From Chryseobacterium sp. SC28 (lineage in GTDB: Bacteria; Bacteroidota; Bacteroidia; Flavobacteriales; Weeksellaceae): a DNA stretch of 57,456 nucleotides. The DNA is taken from positions 1-57,456 of the forward strand of contig NZ_QOVY01000017.1 in assembly GCF_003932955.1 (NCBI RefSeq). The letters run 5' to 3'. Made by a program: the position numbers and the translations under genes. Below are positions 26,171 through 35,374 of this stretch, piece by piece. The notes below the pieces were generated by a model that was not told where the DNA came from, ran no database searches, and saw only the letters and a program-made list of their open reading frames with translations. How positions within the stretch are numbered: the first letter of the stretch is position 1; each line of letters opens with the position of its first letter.

Positions 26171-27078
26171 AATCCAAAATTTCTGAAAAACTCTTTCCAA
26201 CGCAGATTCCGGATAAAACGGATTTCTTCTGTGCTCAATTCTCTTTTTTTATTTTGCTTCAAGAAAGACTTCATCGTGATGAAAAACTCCTTGGCCGAAC
26301 GGTTTTTGAAACTTGATTTTGCAGAAGAAATCATTGCCAAGGGCAAGCTAAGGCCGATGTTGTAAAAATATTGTCCGAGTTTTTCTGCTTTCTGGCTTTT
26401 GTATTGGTAAGCCGTTGGGCGCAAATGTTTGACCCAAATATCCTTGATCGTCACCACTTCCCAACCGTACTTTTTCGCCAACAAAACATCCAAATTGTCC
26501 CAGCCCAAAACGGGTCTCAATCCATTCATATCTTCAAAACAATCTTTCCTGTAAGCTTTTATCGGACCACGAACGTGATTTTTGGACGATAGATTTTCGA
26601 AAATCCAATCGTGGTTTTTATTTGAAAAATCAAATAAATTTTCACTTGGCAATTTCAGATTTTTTATTTGTGGATTTTGTTTGTAATTTCTTATATAAAC
26701 CAAGCCGGAAACCACGCCGGCTTTGGGATTTTCTTCGAAAACACGGTTGATTTCCCACAAATAATTCCTTGGAAAAACAATATCTGCGTCAAATTTACAG
26801 ATGACATCAAAAGCTTTCCAGTCCATGGATTCCAGACCTTTGTAAAAAGTTCTGACGACTTTCGCGCCCGGCTGATGTTCGGATTTTTCCAGATTTACAA
26901 GCCGAATGTTCGAGGTCTGATTTTGGAAATGCTCTACAATTTCCCTTGTCTTGTCCCGCGAACCGTCATTGACCACAACGATCGTAAAATCCTGAAAACT
27001 CTGATTTTGTAGAGATTCCAGACACGAAGCAATGCTCTTTTCTTCGTTGTGGGCGGGAATAATGATGAGGAACTTCAA
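26167..27078 (-). CDS. Family 2 glycosyltransferase
   Basis: A 303-residue GT-A transferase. It opens with FLIIIPAHNEEKSIASCLES, followed by VVVNDGSRDKT for nucleotide binding and the metal-binding FDAD at about residues 95-98. A later helix may lie at the membrane. It should move a sugar from a nucleotide donor to an acceptor that cannot be told from sequence. The gene begins immediately after the methyltransferase stop and overlaps the next gene by 4 bp, so translation is probably coupled. Confidence 0.88.
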   Translation of the reverse strand: MKFLIIIPAHNEEKSIASCLESLQNQSFQDFTIVVVNDGSRDKTREIVEHFQNQTSNIRLVNLEKSEHQPGAKVVRTFYKGLESMDWKAFDVICKFDADIVFPRNYLWEINRVFEENPKAGVVSGLVYIRNYKQNPQIKNLKLPSENLFDFSNKNHDWIFENLSSKNHVRGPIKAYRKDCFEDMNGLRPVLGWDNLDVLLAKKYGWEVVTIKDIWVKHLRPTAYQYKSQKAEKLGQYFYNIGLSLPLAMISSAKSSFKNRSAKEFFITMKSFLKQNKKRELSTEEIRFIRNLRWKEFFRNFGL

Positions 27079-27879
27079 TTAAAATTTATTTGATTTCAAA
27101 TTCACTTCAAACAAAACTTCCGGATTTTTCGGACTTTCGAAAGTGGAAGTTTTGTATTTATTTTTTGTAAAAATGGCGCACATCGTATTTTGAGGATGAT
27201 AGAGATTTTGGTGCAACTCTTTCGGCAAAGCATCCAAAATAGCCTTGAAAACTTCGTATCGTATTTTCTCCGGATTGTAGGCGTAATCGTGCCAGACTAC
27301 CACCGTTTTTTCGTGAACCAAATACCGGAAAACCTTTTCTGTATCGTGCTTTACCATCTCGTAAGAATGATCGCCATCGATGAAGATCAAATCGTATTTT
27401 TTATTCAATCCTGCAAAATCATAAGTTTTGGTGTTGCCTTCCAAATGCAGAATTTTCGGATTTTTTTTGGACAATATGCCGTGAAGTTCCGCGTATTTTT
27501 TGTTCCATCCCATCGCTTCCATTTCTTGTTTGGAAAGATTGAGAGTTGTACAGTCATCAATCAATTTTGCCACGTTCCACACACTTTCGCCACGCCAAGT
27601 TCCGATCTCGAAATATGAGTTTTTGCCTTGCGCCAAAGTCTTTAGCAATGCCAAATCTGTCGGGAGCGAACCGCCATCCAGAATAAAAAGCTCCACATCA
27701 GCATCGAAATTTCCATCGAATATTTCGTCCAAAGAAACTTCGGGAAGACTGAGAAAATCCGGATATTCTTTTTGAAATTCTTGTTTGCGAATATCATTCA
27801 AATCGAGAATAATATTGAGCAAACTTGGCTGTTTCAAGATATGCCGAATGGCGTTTTTTAACTTCTGAAGCTTCGTCAT
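27079..27879 (-). CDS. Class I SAM-dependent methyltransferase
   Basis: A 266-residue methyltransferase of the Methyltransf_24 type. The SAM-binding motif I is YFEIGTWRGESVWNVA at about residues 92-107, and a later strand with LIFIDGDHSYEMVKHD provides the acidic metal or substrate site; VVVWHDYAY follows as in related enzymes. Proteins of this group often methylate sugars or small molecules next to glycosyltransferases. It is the first gene of the three-gene run and starts about 240 bp from the divergent prfC. The substrate is unknown. Confidence 0.85.
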   Translation of the reverse strand: MTKLQKLKNAIRHILKQPSLLNIILDLNDIRKQEFQKEYPDFLSLPEVSLDEIFDGNFDADVELFILDGGSLPTDLALLKTLAQGKNSYFEIGTWRGESVWNVAKLIDDCTTLNLSKQEMEAMGWNKKYAELHGILSKKNPKILHLEGNTKTYDFAGLNKKYDLIFIDGDHSYEMVKHDTEKVFRYLVHEKTVVVWHDYAYNPEKIRYEVFKAILDALPKELHQNLYHPQNTMCAIFTKNKYKTSTFESPKNPEVLFEVNLKSNKF

Positions 27880-28115
27880 CGATGAGAGAAATTGGTTTTT
27901 AAAATCCTTTGATTGGCATTGGAAGCCGAAAGTTACTGATTTCTGCCAAATTATTTAATGAAAATATTTCGATGCTTCTTAGATATGTCGTTCAAAAATA
28001 ATCGCTGTGACAGGATTATGAGCTTTAAACTTCATTTCAGAACTCTATTATTGGTCATAAAGTCGATTTTCAAAATCCAACAAAAAACACGATTTTTGCA
28101 ATCTCAAATTTTATT

Positions 28116-29708
28116 ATGTCTTTAGAACAGGAAATCAGCAGGAGAAAAACTTTCGGAATCATCTCACACCCCGATGCGGGAAAAACGACGCTTACCGAGA
28201 AGCTTCTTCTTTTCGGAGGCGCCATCCAGGAAGCAGGCGCGGTAAAATCGAACAAGATCAAAAAAGGAGCAACCTCCGATTTTATGGAAATCGAGCGCCA
28301 AAGAGGGATTTCCGTCGCGACCTCGGTGTTGGCTTTCGAATATAAAGGTTATAAAATCAATATCTTGGATACGCCGGGTCACAAGGATTTTGCTGAGGAT
28401 ACTTATAGAACTTTGACGGCCGTGGACTCCGTAATTGTCGTGATAGACGTGGCAAAAGGAGTTGAGGAACAGACGGAAAAATTGGTTCAGGTTTGCAGAA
28501 TGCGAAATATTCCGATGTTGGTTTTCATCAACAAACTGGATCGCGAAGGCAAAGATGCCTTCGATTTGCTGGACGAAGTGGAGCAAAAACTGGGTCTGCG
28601 CGTGACGCCACTTTCTCTGCCGATTGGTATGGGAGCAGATTTTCAAGGGATTTATAACATTTGGGAAAAGAACATCCAATTGTTTTTGGAAGAGAAGAAG
28701 CAGAAAGTGGGTGAAGCGGTGAAATTTGATGACATCAATGACGCGCAAATCGATGAGTTGGTTGGTGCAAAAGCGGCCGCAACGCTTCGGGAGGAATTGG
28801 AATTGGTAGAATCTGTCTATCCGGAATTTGACCGAAATGATTACCTTAACGGCGATCTGCAACCGGTGTTCTTCGGTTCTGCTTTGAATAATTTTGGCGT
28901 TCGAGAGTTGCTGGATGCTTTCATCGAGATTGCGCCGCAGGCTCAGCCAAAGGAGAGTTCGACAAGAATTGTAAAACCCGAGGAGAAAAATTTCACGGGA
29001 TTTGTTTTCAAGATCCACGCCAATATGGATCCGAAACACAGAGATCGATTGGCATTTGTGAAAGTCGTTTCCGGCACGTTCAAAAGAAATGAAAATTACT
29101 TGCTTGTGAGAGAAGGCAAAAAGATGAAGTTCTCCTCTCCCAACGCTTTTTTTGCAGATAAAAAAGAAGTGGTGGACGAGAGCTTTCCCGGCGATATTGT
29201 TGGACTGCACGATACGGGAAACTTCCGAATCGGTGATACTTTGACGGCTGGCGAAAAAATCAGTTTCAAAGGAATCCCAAATTTCTCTCCGGAGCATTTC
29301 CGGTACATCAACAATGATGATCCTTTGAAAGCGAAACAGTTAGCCAAAGGAATCGACCAGCTGATGGACGAAGGTGTGGCGCAGCTTTTCACATTGACGA
29401 TGAACAACCGGAAGATCATCGGAACGGTTGGAGCACTGCAATATGAAGTGATCCAATACCGTTTGGAACACGAATATGGCGCCAAATGCACCTACGAATC
29501 CATCGGCATCCACAAAGCGTGTTGGGTGGAAGCGGACGAAAAGTCTGATGAGTTTAAAGAATTTGCGCGATTGAAGCAGAGATTTTTAGCCAGAGACAAA
29601 TACGATCAACTGGTTTTTCTGGCCGATTCATCTTTCACGATTGTGATGACGCAGGAGAAGTTTCCGAATGTGAAACTGCATTTCATTAGCGAGTTCCGGA
29701 AGAACTAG
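28116..29708 (+). CDS. prfC: Peptide chain release factor 3
   Basis: A 530-residue translational GTPase. G1 is SHPDAGKTT (residues 17-25), G3 is DTPGH (85-89) and G4 is NKLD (139-142). The C-terminal domain with VGALQYEVIQYRLEHEYGA is specific to RF3 and separates it from EF-G. It removes RF1 or RF2 from the ribosome after peptide release. Length and start are normal. The gene is a single unit, divergent from the methyltransferase gene. Confidence 0.97.
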   Translation: MSLEQEISRRKTFGIISHPDAGKTTLTEKLLLFGGAIQEAGAVKSNKIKKGATSDFMEIERQRGISVATSVLAFEYKGYKINILDTPGHKDFAEDTYRTLTAVDSVIVVIDVAKGVEEQTEKLVQVCRMRNIPMLVFINKLDREGKDAFDLLDEVEQKLGLRVTPLSLPIGMGADFQGIYNIWEKNIQLFLEEKKQKVGEAVKFDDINDAQIDELVGAKAAATLREELELVESVYPEFDRNDYLNGDLQPVFFGSALNNFGVRELLDAFIEIAPQAQPKESSTRIVKPEEKNFTGFVFKIHANMDPKHRDRLAFVKVVSGTFKRNENYLLVREGKKMKFSSPNAFFADKKEVVDESFPGDIVGLHDTGNFRIGDTLTAGEKISFKGIPNFSPEHFRYINNDDPLKAKQLAKGIDQLMDEGVAQLFTLTMNNRKIIGTVGALQYEVIQYRLEHEYGAKCTYESIGIHKACWVEADEKSDEFKEFARLKQRFLARDKYDQLVFLADSSFTIVMTQEKFPNVKLHFISEFRKN

Positions 29709-29946
29709 ATTTTTACGAAGTGTTCTGCGTAAGTTTGGGAAATTTATTGTGTGGAACGTTGATGACATGGCGAGGGGCTGCAGTTCAATTAACTTTTCGC
29801 CCGAATGTCAGACAAATGAAAACCAAAGCAGAAGGTAAATACAAAAAGCCGAAATTGTTCGTCTGATGGAAGCACCTATGATAGTGCACTACAGCAGATT
29901 GTTATTTCTTCAGCCAGCCTCTTGCCAAACCTTTTTTACATGCCAT

Positions 29947-30786
29947 TTAGTCTGTTATGTCTCTTTTTATGCTTACCGCTACTTGTCCAAGTTTGCCGCG
30001 TGTAAGAATCAGTAACATTGTTGCTACGAATAAAAAAGACAGAGCTAAAAGCAACTCAACTGATATAAAATTCTTTGTCTTAGCATTTGCAAGAAAAGCG
30101 TTTAATACAAAAGGACTGGAATTAAATACAGCGTGCATTATAATTGCAATAATAATATTTTCTTTAGAAATGTTGTACACAAATGTCATAATAAACGAAA
30201 AACTGATAACAAGTATAGCATAAACAATCATTGGGCTTGATGTCCAGGCAGGAATCAAAAATAACGGTAAGTGCCACGCAAACCATAACAGACCTAAAAT
30301 AAGTGAAGCTAAAAACGGACTACATATTTTTAATAATCTTGGCAAAGCAAATCCTCTCCATCCCGGTTCTTCACCGAGTGGTCCTGCAGCAAAAAAAATC
30401 ATATGAATAATTGCAGAAGGGTATAAAGAAAAGGCTTTCCAGTTTAATGAACTTAAAGGAGGAATTGTGAGAACTGCACTCGGAATAATTACGAACGCTG
30501 AAGCTATTAAGGCAAAGCCCACAAGTAGTCCAATGATTATTGCTCGCCATGAAAACCTGAAATTAAAGAATATAAAATTTCCTTTAGATAGTTTTTGTGT
30601 AAAAAGGGCGGCAAATAAGGGTGCATAGCTTCCTATCACTACGTACTGCATAGGAATTTTTACTGGCAGATAACCAATTCCTGTTTGTGAAAGAACTAAT
30701 GGTAACCAACTTAACCATGCAAATAAATACGCTAAGGAAAAAAATATCAAAAGAGGCCGTTCTTTTGCAGTTTCTCTTACTGTCAT
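29947..30786 (-). CDS. CPBP family intramembrane glutamic endopeptidase
   Basis: A 279-residue polytopic membrane protein with about eight helices. The three CPBP motifs are complete: Glu139-Glu140 with Arg144 (GEEPGWRG), His172 (FAWHLPLF) and His218/Asn222 (IMHAVFN). Such proteins are membrane proteases related to the CAAX processing enzyme; in bacteria some confer immunity to bacteriocins. It is a single gene next to non-coding stretches on both sides. Its codon use leans toward ATA and ACA more than its neighbours, which may mean recent arrival. The substrate is unknown. Confidence 0.88.
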   Translation of the reverse strand: MTVRETAKERPLLIFFSLAYLFAWLSWLPLVLSQTGIGYLPVKIPMQYVVIGSYAPLFAALFTQKLSKGNFIFFNFRFSWRAIIIGLLVGFALIASAFVIIPSAVLTIPPLSSLNWKAFSLYPSAIIHMIFFAAGPLGEEPGWRGFALPRLLKICSPFLASLILGLLWFAWHLPLFLIPAWTSSPMIVYAILVISFSFIMTFVYNISKENIIIAIIMHAVFNSSPFVLNAFLANAKTKNFISVELLLALSFLFVATMLLILTRGKLGQVAVSIKRDITD

Positions 30787-30858
30787 TGAAGTCTTTTTTT
30801 AATTAGTAGGCGTCCGTAGCTTGCTTTCTGTAGCAAACCCCTCAACACCAATCCATTA

Positions 30859-30866
30859 CAAATATA
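30859..30866 (-). promoter_or_regulatory. -7 box of the CPBP gene promoter
   Basis: On the minus strand the sequence reads TATATTTG, an exact match to TAnnTTTG, 73 bp before the CPBP start codon. A TTTG at 30882-30885 could be the -33 box but the 15-bp spacer is shorter than usual. Confidence 0.45.
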
Positions 30867-31066
30867 CAAAAAACTGTAAATCAAACCCTCGTTTTGGATT
30901 TTCCGGATCTTGACATTGAAGCAGCAATTTTCATTAATTTTTTGCGAAAAATGACGAGCGAAGCGGTCATAATACTGCTCCGTTAAAGGTTCCAAAAAAT
31001 TAAAAAGAAGAAGGGATTGAAGCAAGCTCATTAAAGAGATTGCTTCCGTGTCATTTTATAAAACGG
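30867..31066. other. Non-coding gap upstream of the CPBP gene
   Basis: Together with the CPBP leader this makes a 330-bp gap. A short open frame exists on the minus strand but its product has no protein-like character and overlaps the promoter. I see no hairpin or repeat other than the terminator at its right end. Confidence 0.4.
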
Positions 31067-31093
31067 GAAAAGACGCCCAAAAAGCGTCTTTTC
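31067..31093. terminator. Terminator of the TPR protein gene
   Basis: A perfect 10-bp stem (GAAAAGACGC with GCGTCTTTTC) lies 24 bp beyond the stop of the TPR gene. The T residues inside the closing arm make it work in the minus direction. Confidence 0.82.
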
Positions 31094-31116
31094 TGTAATT
31101 AAATAGTGTTTTAAAA

Positions 31117-31671
31117 TTAGTTCGTCAAGCTTTTGCTCAGGTTGAGCGCATCTTGGTTAGAACTGTCGTATTGCAAAGATTTTGCGATATACTGTTTCGC
31201 TTTTTCTTTGTCTTTATCCTTTTCCTGAAAGGCTACAAAGAAATACGCATACGCCAAGTTTTTCTTCGAAGATTCAATTTCTTCGGGTTTTATTTTGGCA
31301 ATATATTGCTCATAAGCCGTCTTCGCAGAATCGTTGTCTTTAGAGGATTGATACGCATATCCAAGACTGTAATAGGCCGGCGCCCAATCGGGAATCAGGG
31401 CTATGACTTTTTTCCAAGTCGCAATGGCAGAGTTCCAGTCGCCTGCATCCTGATACTTGGTTGCCAACGTCGTCAGCGCCTGTGTGTCATCCGGTTTTGC
31501 TGCCGCTTGTTTTTGCAGCGCGTCCGTACTTGGATTGCTAGTTTCGGCGGAAGCTACTGCATTAGTATTAGTTTTGGTAGTATCGGTCGTTTGTGTGTTT
31601 TGTGCCTGTAGATAACCGGCAGTTGCCAGAGACAGCCCCAAAAACAAACTTTTAATTTTCATTGTTTTCAT
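31117..31671 (-). CDS. Secreted tetratricopeptide repeat protein
   Basis: A 184-residue exported protein. A signal peptide ends near ATAGYLQAQ (residue 24), and a low-complexity Thr/Asn/Ala linker follows. From about residue 55 to the end there are roughly three TPR units, for example DWNSAIATWKKVIALIPDWAPAYYSLGYAYQ. It probably works as a periplasmic scaffold; no partner is visible in its surroundings. A second ATG three codons in would give the same signal peptide. The gene has its own terminator. Confidence 0.82.
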   Translation of the reverse strand: MKTMKIKSLFLGLSLATAGYLQAQNTQTTDTTKTNTNAVASAETSNPSTDALQKQAAAKPDDTQALTTLATKYQDAGDWNSAIATWKKVIALIPDWAPAYYSLGYAYQSSKDNDSAKTAYEQYIAKIKPEEIESSKKNLAYAYFFVAFQEKDKDKEKAKQYIAKSLQYDSSNQDALNLSKSLTN

Positions 31672-31890
31672 AACGTTTTGTTTTAAATATTTGTGTAGCT
31701 AACACAATATGGATTCCACAAATGCCTATTTTTTTTGAAAAATTAATATTTTTAAGAATATCTTAACTATTAAAGCCTCTTCCTTAAGAAATTTTAGAAT
31801 AACAATATTCAACATAATTTTAAATTTAGAAAATAAATATACTTTTATAAATAATAATTAGTATATTTACAAACTTTTTAAAACAAGAAA

Positions 31891-32559
31891 ATGAATTATC
31901 AATTAATAAAGGATTTGATCAATCTGCTCGAAACCTTTGATAGAGAAAGTAAAAATCAGGTCTATTCTTCCGACATCGCAGGCTTCAAGAATTGGATAGC
32001 AGATCAAATCAATAACCAATCGGTTGGCAATGAACCGGACTGGGAAGGCAAGGAAAACGGAAGATCGCCGGAAAGCGTCATCAGCACGTTGTTTGTGCAT
32101 CTCAACCGATATGCTAAGTCTTATTCCAAGTCGGCGATTGCAAACTCCGATTTCCGCACGCAAGACGAATTCAGTTATTTGATCAACTTGAAAGCCTTTG
32201 GACCGATGACAAAAATGGAATTGATAAAGAAAAATATTCAGGATAAATCTTCTGGAATCCTGATCATAAATCGGCTAATAAAACAAGGCTGGGTAGAGCA
32301 ATCCGATTCTGAAAAAGATAAAAGATCAAAAGTTCTCGTCATCACTGAAAAGGGAAATAGAGATCTCGAAAAACAGATGAAGAAAATCCGCGAGGCTACC
32401 AATATTGTTGCAGGAAATCTGAACCATGCCGAGAAAATGCAGTTGATCAAAATTCTGAGCAAATTGGATCACTTTCATCATCCCATATTTTCTAAAAATA
32501 TCGACAGCCAAAATCTCATCGAAACTGTTTACAAAGAATATTCTTTCGGAAAAAATTAA
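31891..32559 (+). CDS. MarR family transcriptional regulator of the carotenoid operon
   Basis: A 222-residue regulator. Residues about 90-170 form a winged helix of the MarR type (FGPMTKMELIKKNIQDKSSG, then the wing SDSEKDKRSKVLVITEKG). The N-terminal 80 residues are longer than in most MarR proteins. It starts the operon and its stop lies 3 bp before the crtI start. MarR genes in this position in Flavobacteria are thought to control the pigment genes and themselves. The ligand is unknown. A TATATTTAC near 31860 might be its promoter -7 box but departs from the consensus. Confidence 0.88.
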   Translation: MNYQLIKDLINLLETFDRESKNQVYSSDIAGFKNWIADQINNQSVGNEPDWEGKENGRSPESVISTLFVHLNRYAKSYSKSAIANSDFRTQDEFSYLINLKAFGPMTKMELIKKNIQDKSSGILIINRLIKQGWVEQSDSEKDKRSKVLVITEKGNRDLEKQMKKIREATNIVAGNLNHAEKMQLIKILSKLDHFHHPIFSKNIDSQNLIETVYKEYSFGKN

Positions 32560-32562
32560 TTT

Positions 32563-34038
32563 ATGGGAAGTAAAATAGCCATCATCGGATCTGGATTTTC
32601 GGGATTGTCTGCTGCTGCGTATGCGGCTCAGCTGGGTCACGAAGTTCACGTTTACGAAAAGAATGCCACCCACGGAGGCCGAGCCAGAAGTTTCCAAACG
32701 GAAAATGGATACACTTTCGATATGGGACCAAGCTGGTATTGGATGCCGGATATCATCGAAAATTTCTTTAATGATTTTGGACGGAAAGCATCAGATTTCT
32801 ACGAGCTAGTTCCGTTGGATCCTCAGTTCGAGATGGTCTTCGCCGACGGCGTGATGGCAATTCCAAAAGATTTTGATGAAATGAAGGCGCTCTTTGAACA
32901 AATCGAGAAAGGTGCCGGGAAAAAGCTGGACGATTTTATGAAAGACGCGCAATACAAATATGAAGTCGGGATGCAGGATTACGTGACCAAGCCTTGCCAT
33001 TCTTGGTGGGAATTCTTTTCGCTAAAGATTTTGAATAGCGCGCTAAAGCTTGATTTGCTGTCCGATTTCAGCACCTTTGTCCGCAAGTATTTTTCTCATC
33101 CCAAATTGATTATGCTGATGGAATTCCCGGTGATTTTCCTCGGCGCAGCGCCAAAAGATATTCCGGCTCTTTACAGCTTGATGAATTATGGCGGCTACAA
33201 ACTTGGCACTTGGTACCCAATGGGAGGCTTCATCAAAATTATAGAAGCAATGCACCAAATTGCTTTGGATCAAGGTGTTACATTTCATTTTGAAGCCAAT
33301 GTAGAGCAAATTATTGTTAAAGACAAAGAGGCAACTGCCCTTTTAATTAAGGGCGAATCAACGGGTTTCGATGCCGTGGTGGCTTCTTCAGATTATGCCC
33401 ATACCGAGCGCCGGCTGCTCGCGAAAGAATTTCGGAATTACGATGACGAGTATTGGGAAAAGAGAACGTTTGCGCCGTCTTGTCTGATTTTTTACCTTGG
33501 AATTAAAGAAAAAATACCGAATCTGAAACATCACACTTTGTTCTTTGAGAACGATTTGGAGCTTCATACCAAAGAAATTTATGACGATAAAAAATGGCCT
33601 ACGAAACCCTTGTTTTACGTCTGCTGCCCTTCCAAAACGGATGATAGTGTAGCGCCGGAAGGCTGCGAAAATCTATTTCTTCTGATGCCCATTGCCACAG
33701 GAATAGAAGATTCTGAACAAGAAAGAGAAAAATATTTCTTAGAAATGATGGAGCGACTGGAAAAACACACCAAAACATCCAACCTAAGCTCCAAAATCGA
33801 ATATAAGAGAAGCTATTGCATCGATGATTTTAAAGAAGATTACAACGCATACGCCGGAAATGCCTACGGATTGGCCAATACACTGTCGCAAACCGCCGTT
33901 CTGAAGCCCTCATTGAGAAACAAAAAAGTGAAAAATTTATTTTATGCAGGACAGCTGACGGTTCCGGGACCCGGCGTTCCTCCAAGTCTTATTTCCGGAA
34001 AAATAGCCGCAATTGAAGCCCACAAAAAATTAAATTGA
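32563..34038 (+). CDS. crtI: Phytoene desaturase
   Basis: A 491-residue FAD-dependent desaturase. The dinucleotide-binding motif GSGFSGLSAAAYAAQLG starts at residue 9, with YEKNATHGGRA after it, and the C-terminal carotenoid oxidoreductase signature YAGQLTVPGPGVPPSL is near residue 465. It turns colourless phytoene into lycopene by four desaturations at the membrane. It lies 3 bp after the regulator gene and 1 bp before crtB. Length is normal for the CrtI type. Confidence 0.95.
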   Translation: MGSKIAIIGSGFSGLSAAAYAAQLGHEVHVYEKNATHGGRARSFQTENGYTFDMGPSWYWMPDIIENFFNDFGRKASDFYELVPLDPQFEMVFADGVMAIPKDFDEMKALFEQIEKGAGKKLDDFMKDAQYKYEVGMQDYVTKPCHSWWEFFSLKILNSALKLDLLSDFSTFVRKYFSHPKLIMLMEFPVIFLGAAPKDIPALYSLMNYGGYKLGTWYPMGGFIKIIEAMHQIALDQGVTFHFEANVEQIIVKDKEATALLIKGESTGFDAVVASSDYAHTERRLLAKEFRNYDDEYWEKRTFAPSCLIFYLGIKEKIPNLKHHTLFFENDLELHTKEIYDDKKWPTKPLFYVCCPSKTDDSVAPEGCENLFLLMPIATGIEDSEQEREKYFLEMMERLEKHTKTSNLSSKIEYKRSYCIDDFKEDYNAYAGNAYGLANTLSQTAVLKPSLRNKKVKNLFYAGQLTVPGPGVPPSLISGKIAAIEAHKKLN

Positions 34039-34039
34039 T

Positions 34040-34876
34040 ATGAAACAATTATTTGACGACCTTTCATTCAAAATCAGTAAAGAGACCACCAAGCAATACA
34101 GCACCAGTTTTTCGCTCGGCATCTTGGCTCTCTCTTCCAAAATCAGAAATCCGATCTACGCCATCTACGGCTATGTGCGATTGGCCGATGAGATCGTGGA
34201 TAGCTTTCACGGCTTCGACAAGAATAAGCTGCTGTCCAGATTCCGGGATGAGACTTTTTTGGCTTTGGAAGAGAAGATAGCGCTCAATCCTATTTTGCAG
34301 TCTTTTCAGGAAACCGTCAGCCGATACCAAATAGATCACGACCTGATCCGCCAATTTCTTAGAAGTATGGAAATGGATCTTCACAAGATCGATTACAATT
34401 CGGAACTTTATAAGGAATATATTTTGGGCTCGGCGGAAGTGGTTGGTTTGATGTGCCTGCATATCTTTGTAGAAGGCGATAAAGAGGAATTTGAAAAGCT
34501 GAAACCGTATGCGATGATTTTGGGATCGGCCTTTCAAAAAGTGAATTTTCTTCGCGATATGAAAGATGATTACGATGTTTTGGGCAGAACTTATTTTCCG
34601 AATGTGGACATCGCAAGGTTCGACAACCTCGTGAAGGCTGAAATAGAAAAGGAAATCGCAGCCGAATTTCAGAAAGCGCTGGAAGGCATCAAAAAACTGC
34701 CCCGCTCCTCTCGATTTGGCGTCTATCTGGCCTATCGTTATTACGTTTCGCTTTTCAAAAAGATCAAGAAAACTTCTGCCCACGAGATTATCAATCAGCG
34801 AATTAGAATCTCGAACCCTAAGAAAATTTCGCTGATGATGGGTTGCTATGTGGAATATAAAATGTTGTCGATCTGA
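34040..34876 (+). CDS. crtB: Phytoene synthase
   Basis: A 278-residue head-to-head prenyl synthase. Both aspartate-rich sites are present: DEIVD at residues 50-54 (in the usual first DxxxD position) and the second one around Asp173-Asp177 in LRDMKDDYDVLGRTYFP. It joins two geranylgeranyl diphosphates to phytoene using Mg2+. It follows crtI by 1 bp, so translation is likely coupled. Identification is secure. Confidence 0.95.
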   Translation: MKQLFDDLSFKISKETTKQYSTSFSLGILALSSKIRNPIYAIYGYVRLADEIVDSFHGFDKNKLLSRFRDETFLALEEKIALNPILQSFQETVSRYQIDHDLIRQFLRSMEMDLHKIDYNSELYKEYILGSAEVVGLMCLHIFVEGDKEEFEKLKPYAMILGSAFQKVNFLRDMKDDYDVLGRTYFPNVDIARFDNLVKAEIEKEIAAEFQKALEGIKKLPRSSRFGVYLAYRYYVSLFKKIKKTSAHEIINQRIRISNPKKISLMMGCYVEYKMLSI

Positions 34877-34900
34877 CTTTTATTAATTAAAAAATGAACA

Positions 34901-35374
34901 ATGACACACCGACTTTATAGAGAACAGCAAGTAAACTGCGATATAGAAACGGCCTGGAAATTCTTCTCCGCTGCCAACAACTTGTCTGTGATTACGCCTC
35001 CCGAAATGAACTTCACCGTCCTGACAGACTTGAAGGATGACGAAATCTACGAGGGAATGCTGATCGATTACACCGTTTCCCCACTTTTTAATATCCCCAT
35101 GAAATGGCAAACCGAGATCACGCAGGTGGATTTTGAAAATAGTTTTACAGATTTTCAGAAAAAAGGACCTTATAAATTGTGGAATCATTTTCATGAGTTT
35201 ATCGAGAATGATAATGGGGTGCTCATACGCGACACTGTGGATTACGAATTGCCTATGGGATTTTTAGGCGAGATAGCGCACCATCTATTGGTGAAGAAAA
35301 AATTGGAAAATATATTTAACTTTCGGCATCAAGTTTTGGAAGACATGTTCAACAATAAAAAAGAAGCGTCATGA
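34901..35374 (+). CDS. SRPBCC family ligand-binding protein
   Basis: A 157-residue protein with the START-like SRPBCC fold: it begins YREQQVNCDIETAWKFFS and contains a long C-terminal helix (FNFRHQVLEDMF). The family binds hydrophobic ligands in a deep pocket. The gene sits between crtB and crtZ and overlaps crtZ by 4 bp, so a role in holding or passing a carotenoid is plausible but not proven. Some relatives are named cell division inhibitors without good reason. It lies 24 bp from crtB. Confidence 0.82.
   Translation: MTHRLYREQQVNCDIETAWKFFSAANNLSVITPPEMNFTVLTDLKDDEIYEGMLIDYTVSPLFNIPMKWQTEITQVDFENSFTDFQKKGPYKLWNHFHEFIENDNGVLIRDTVDYELPMGFLGEIAHHLLVKKKLENIFNFRHQVLEDMFNNKKEAS

Noticed and set aside
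28164-29297. Long open frame on the minus strand opposite prfC
   Set aside because: It lies wholly within the prfC coding region, has no protein-like motifs and an unnatural composition. It is an antisense shadow of prfC.
30783-31031. Short minus-strand frame upstream of the CPBP gene
   Set aside because: The 82-residue product has no recognisable features and overlaps the promoter and the CPBP start.
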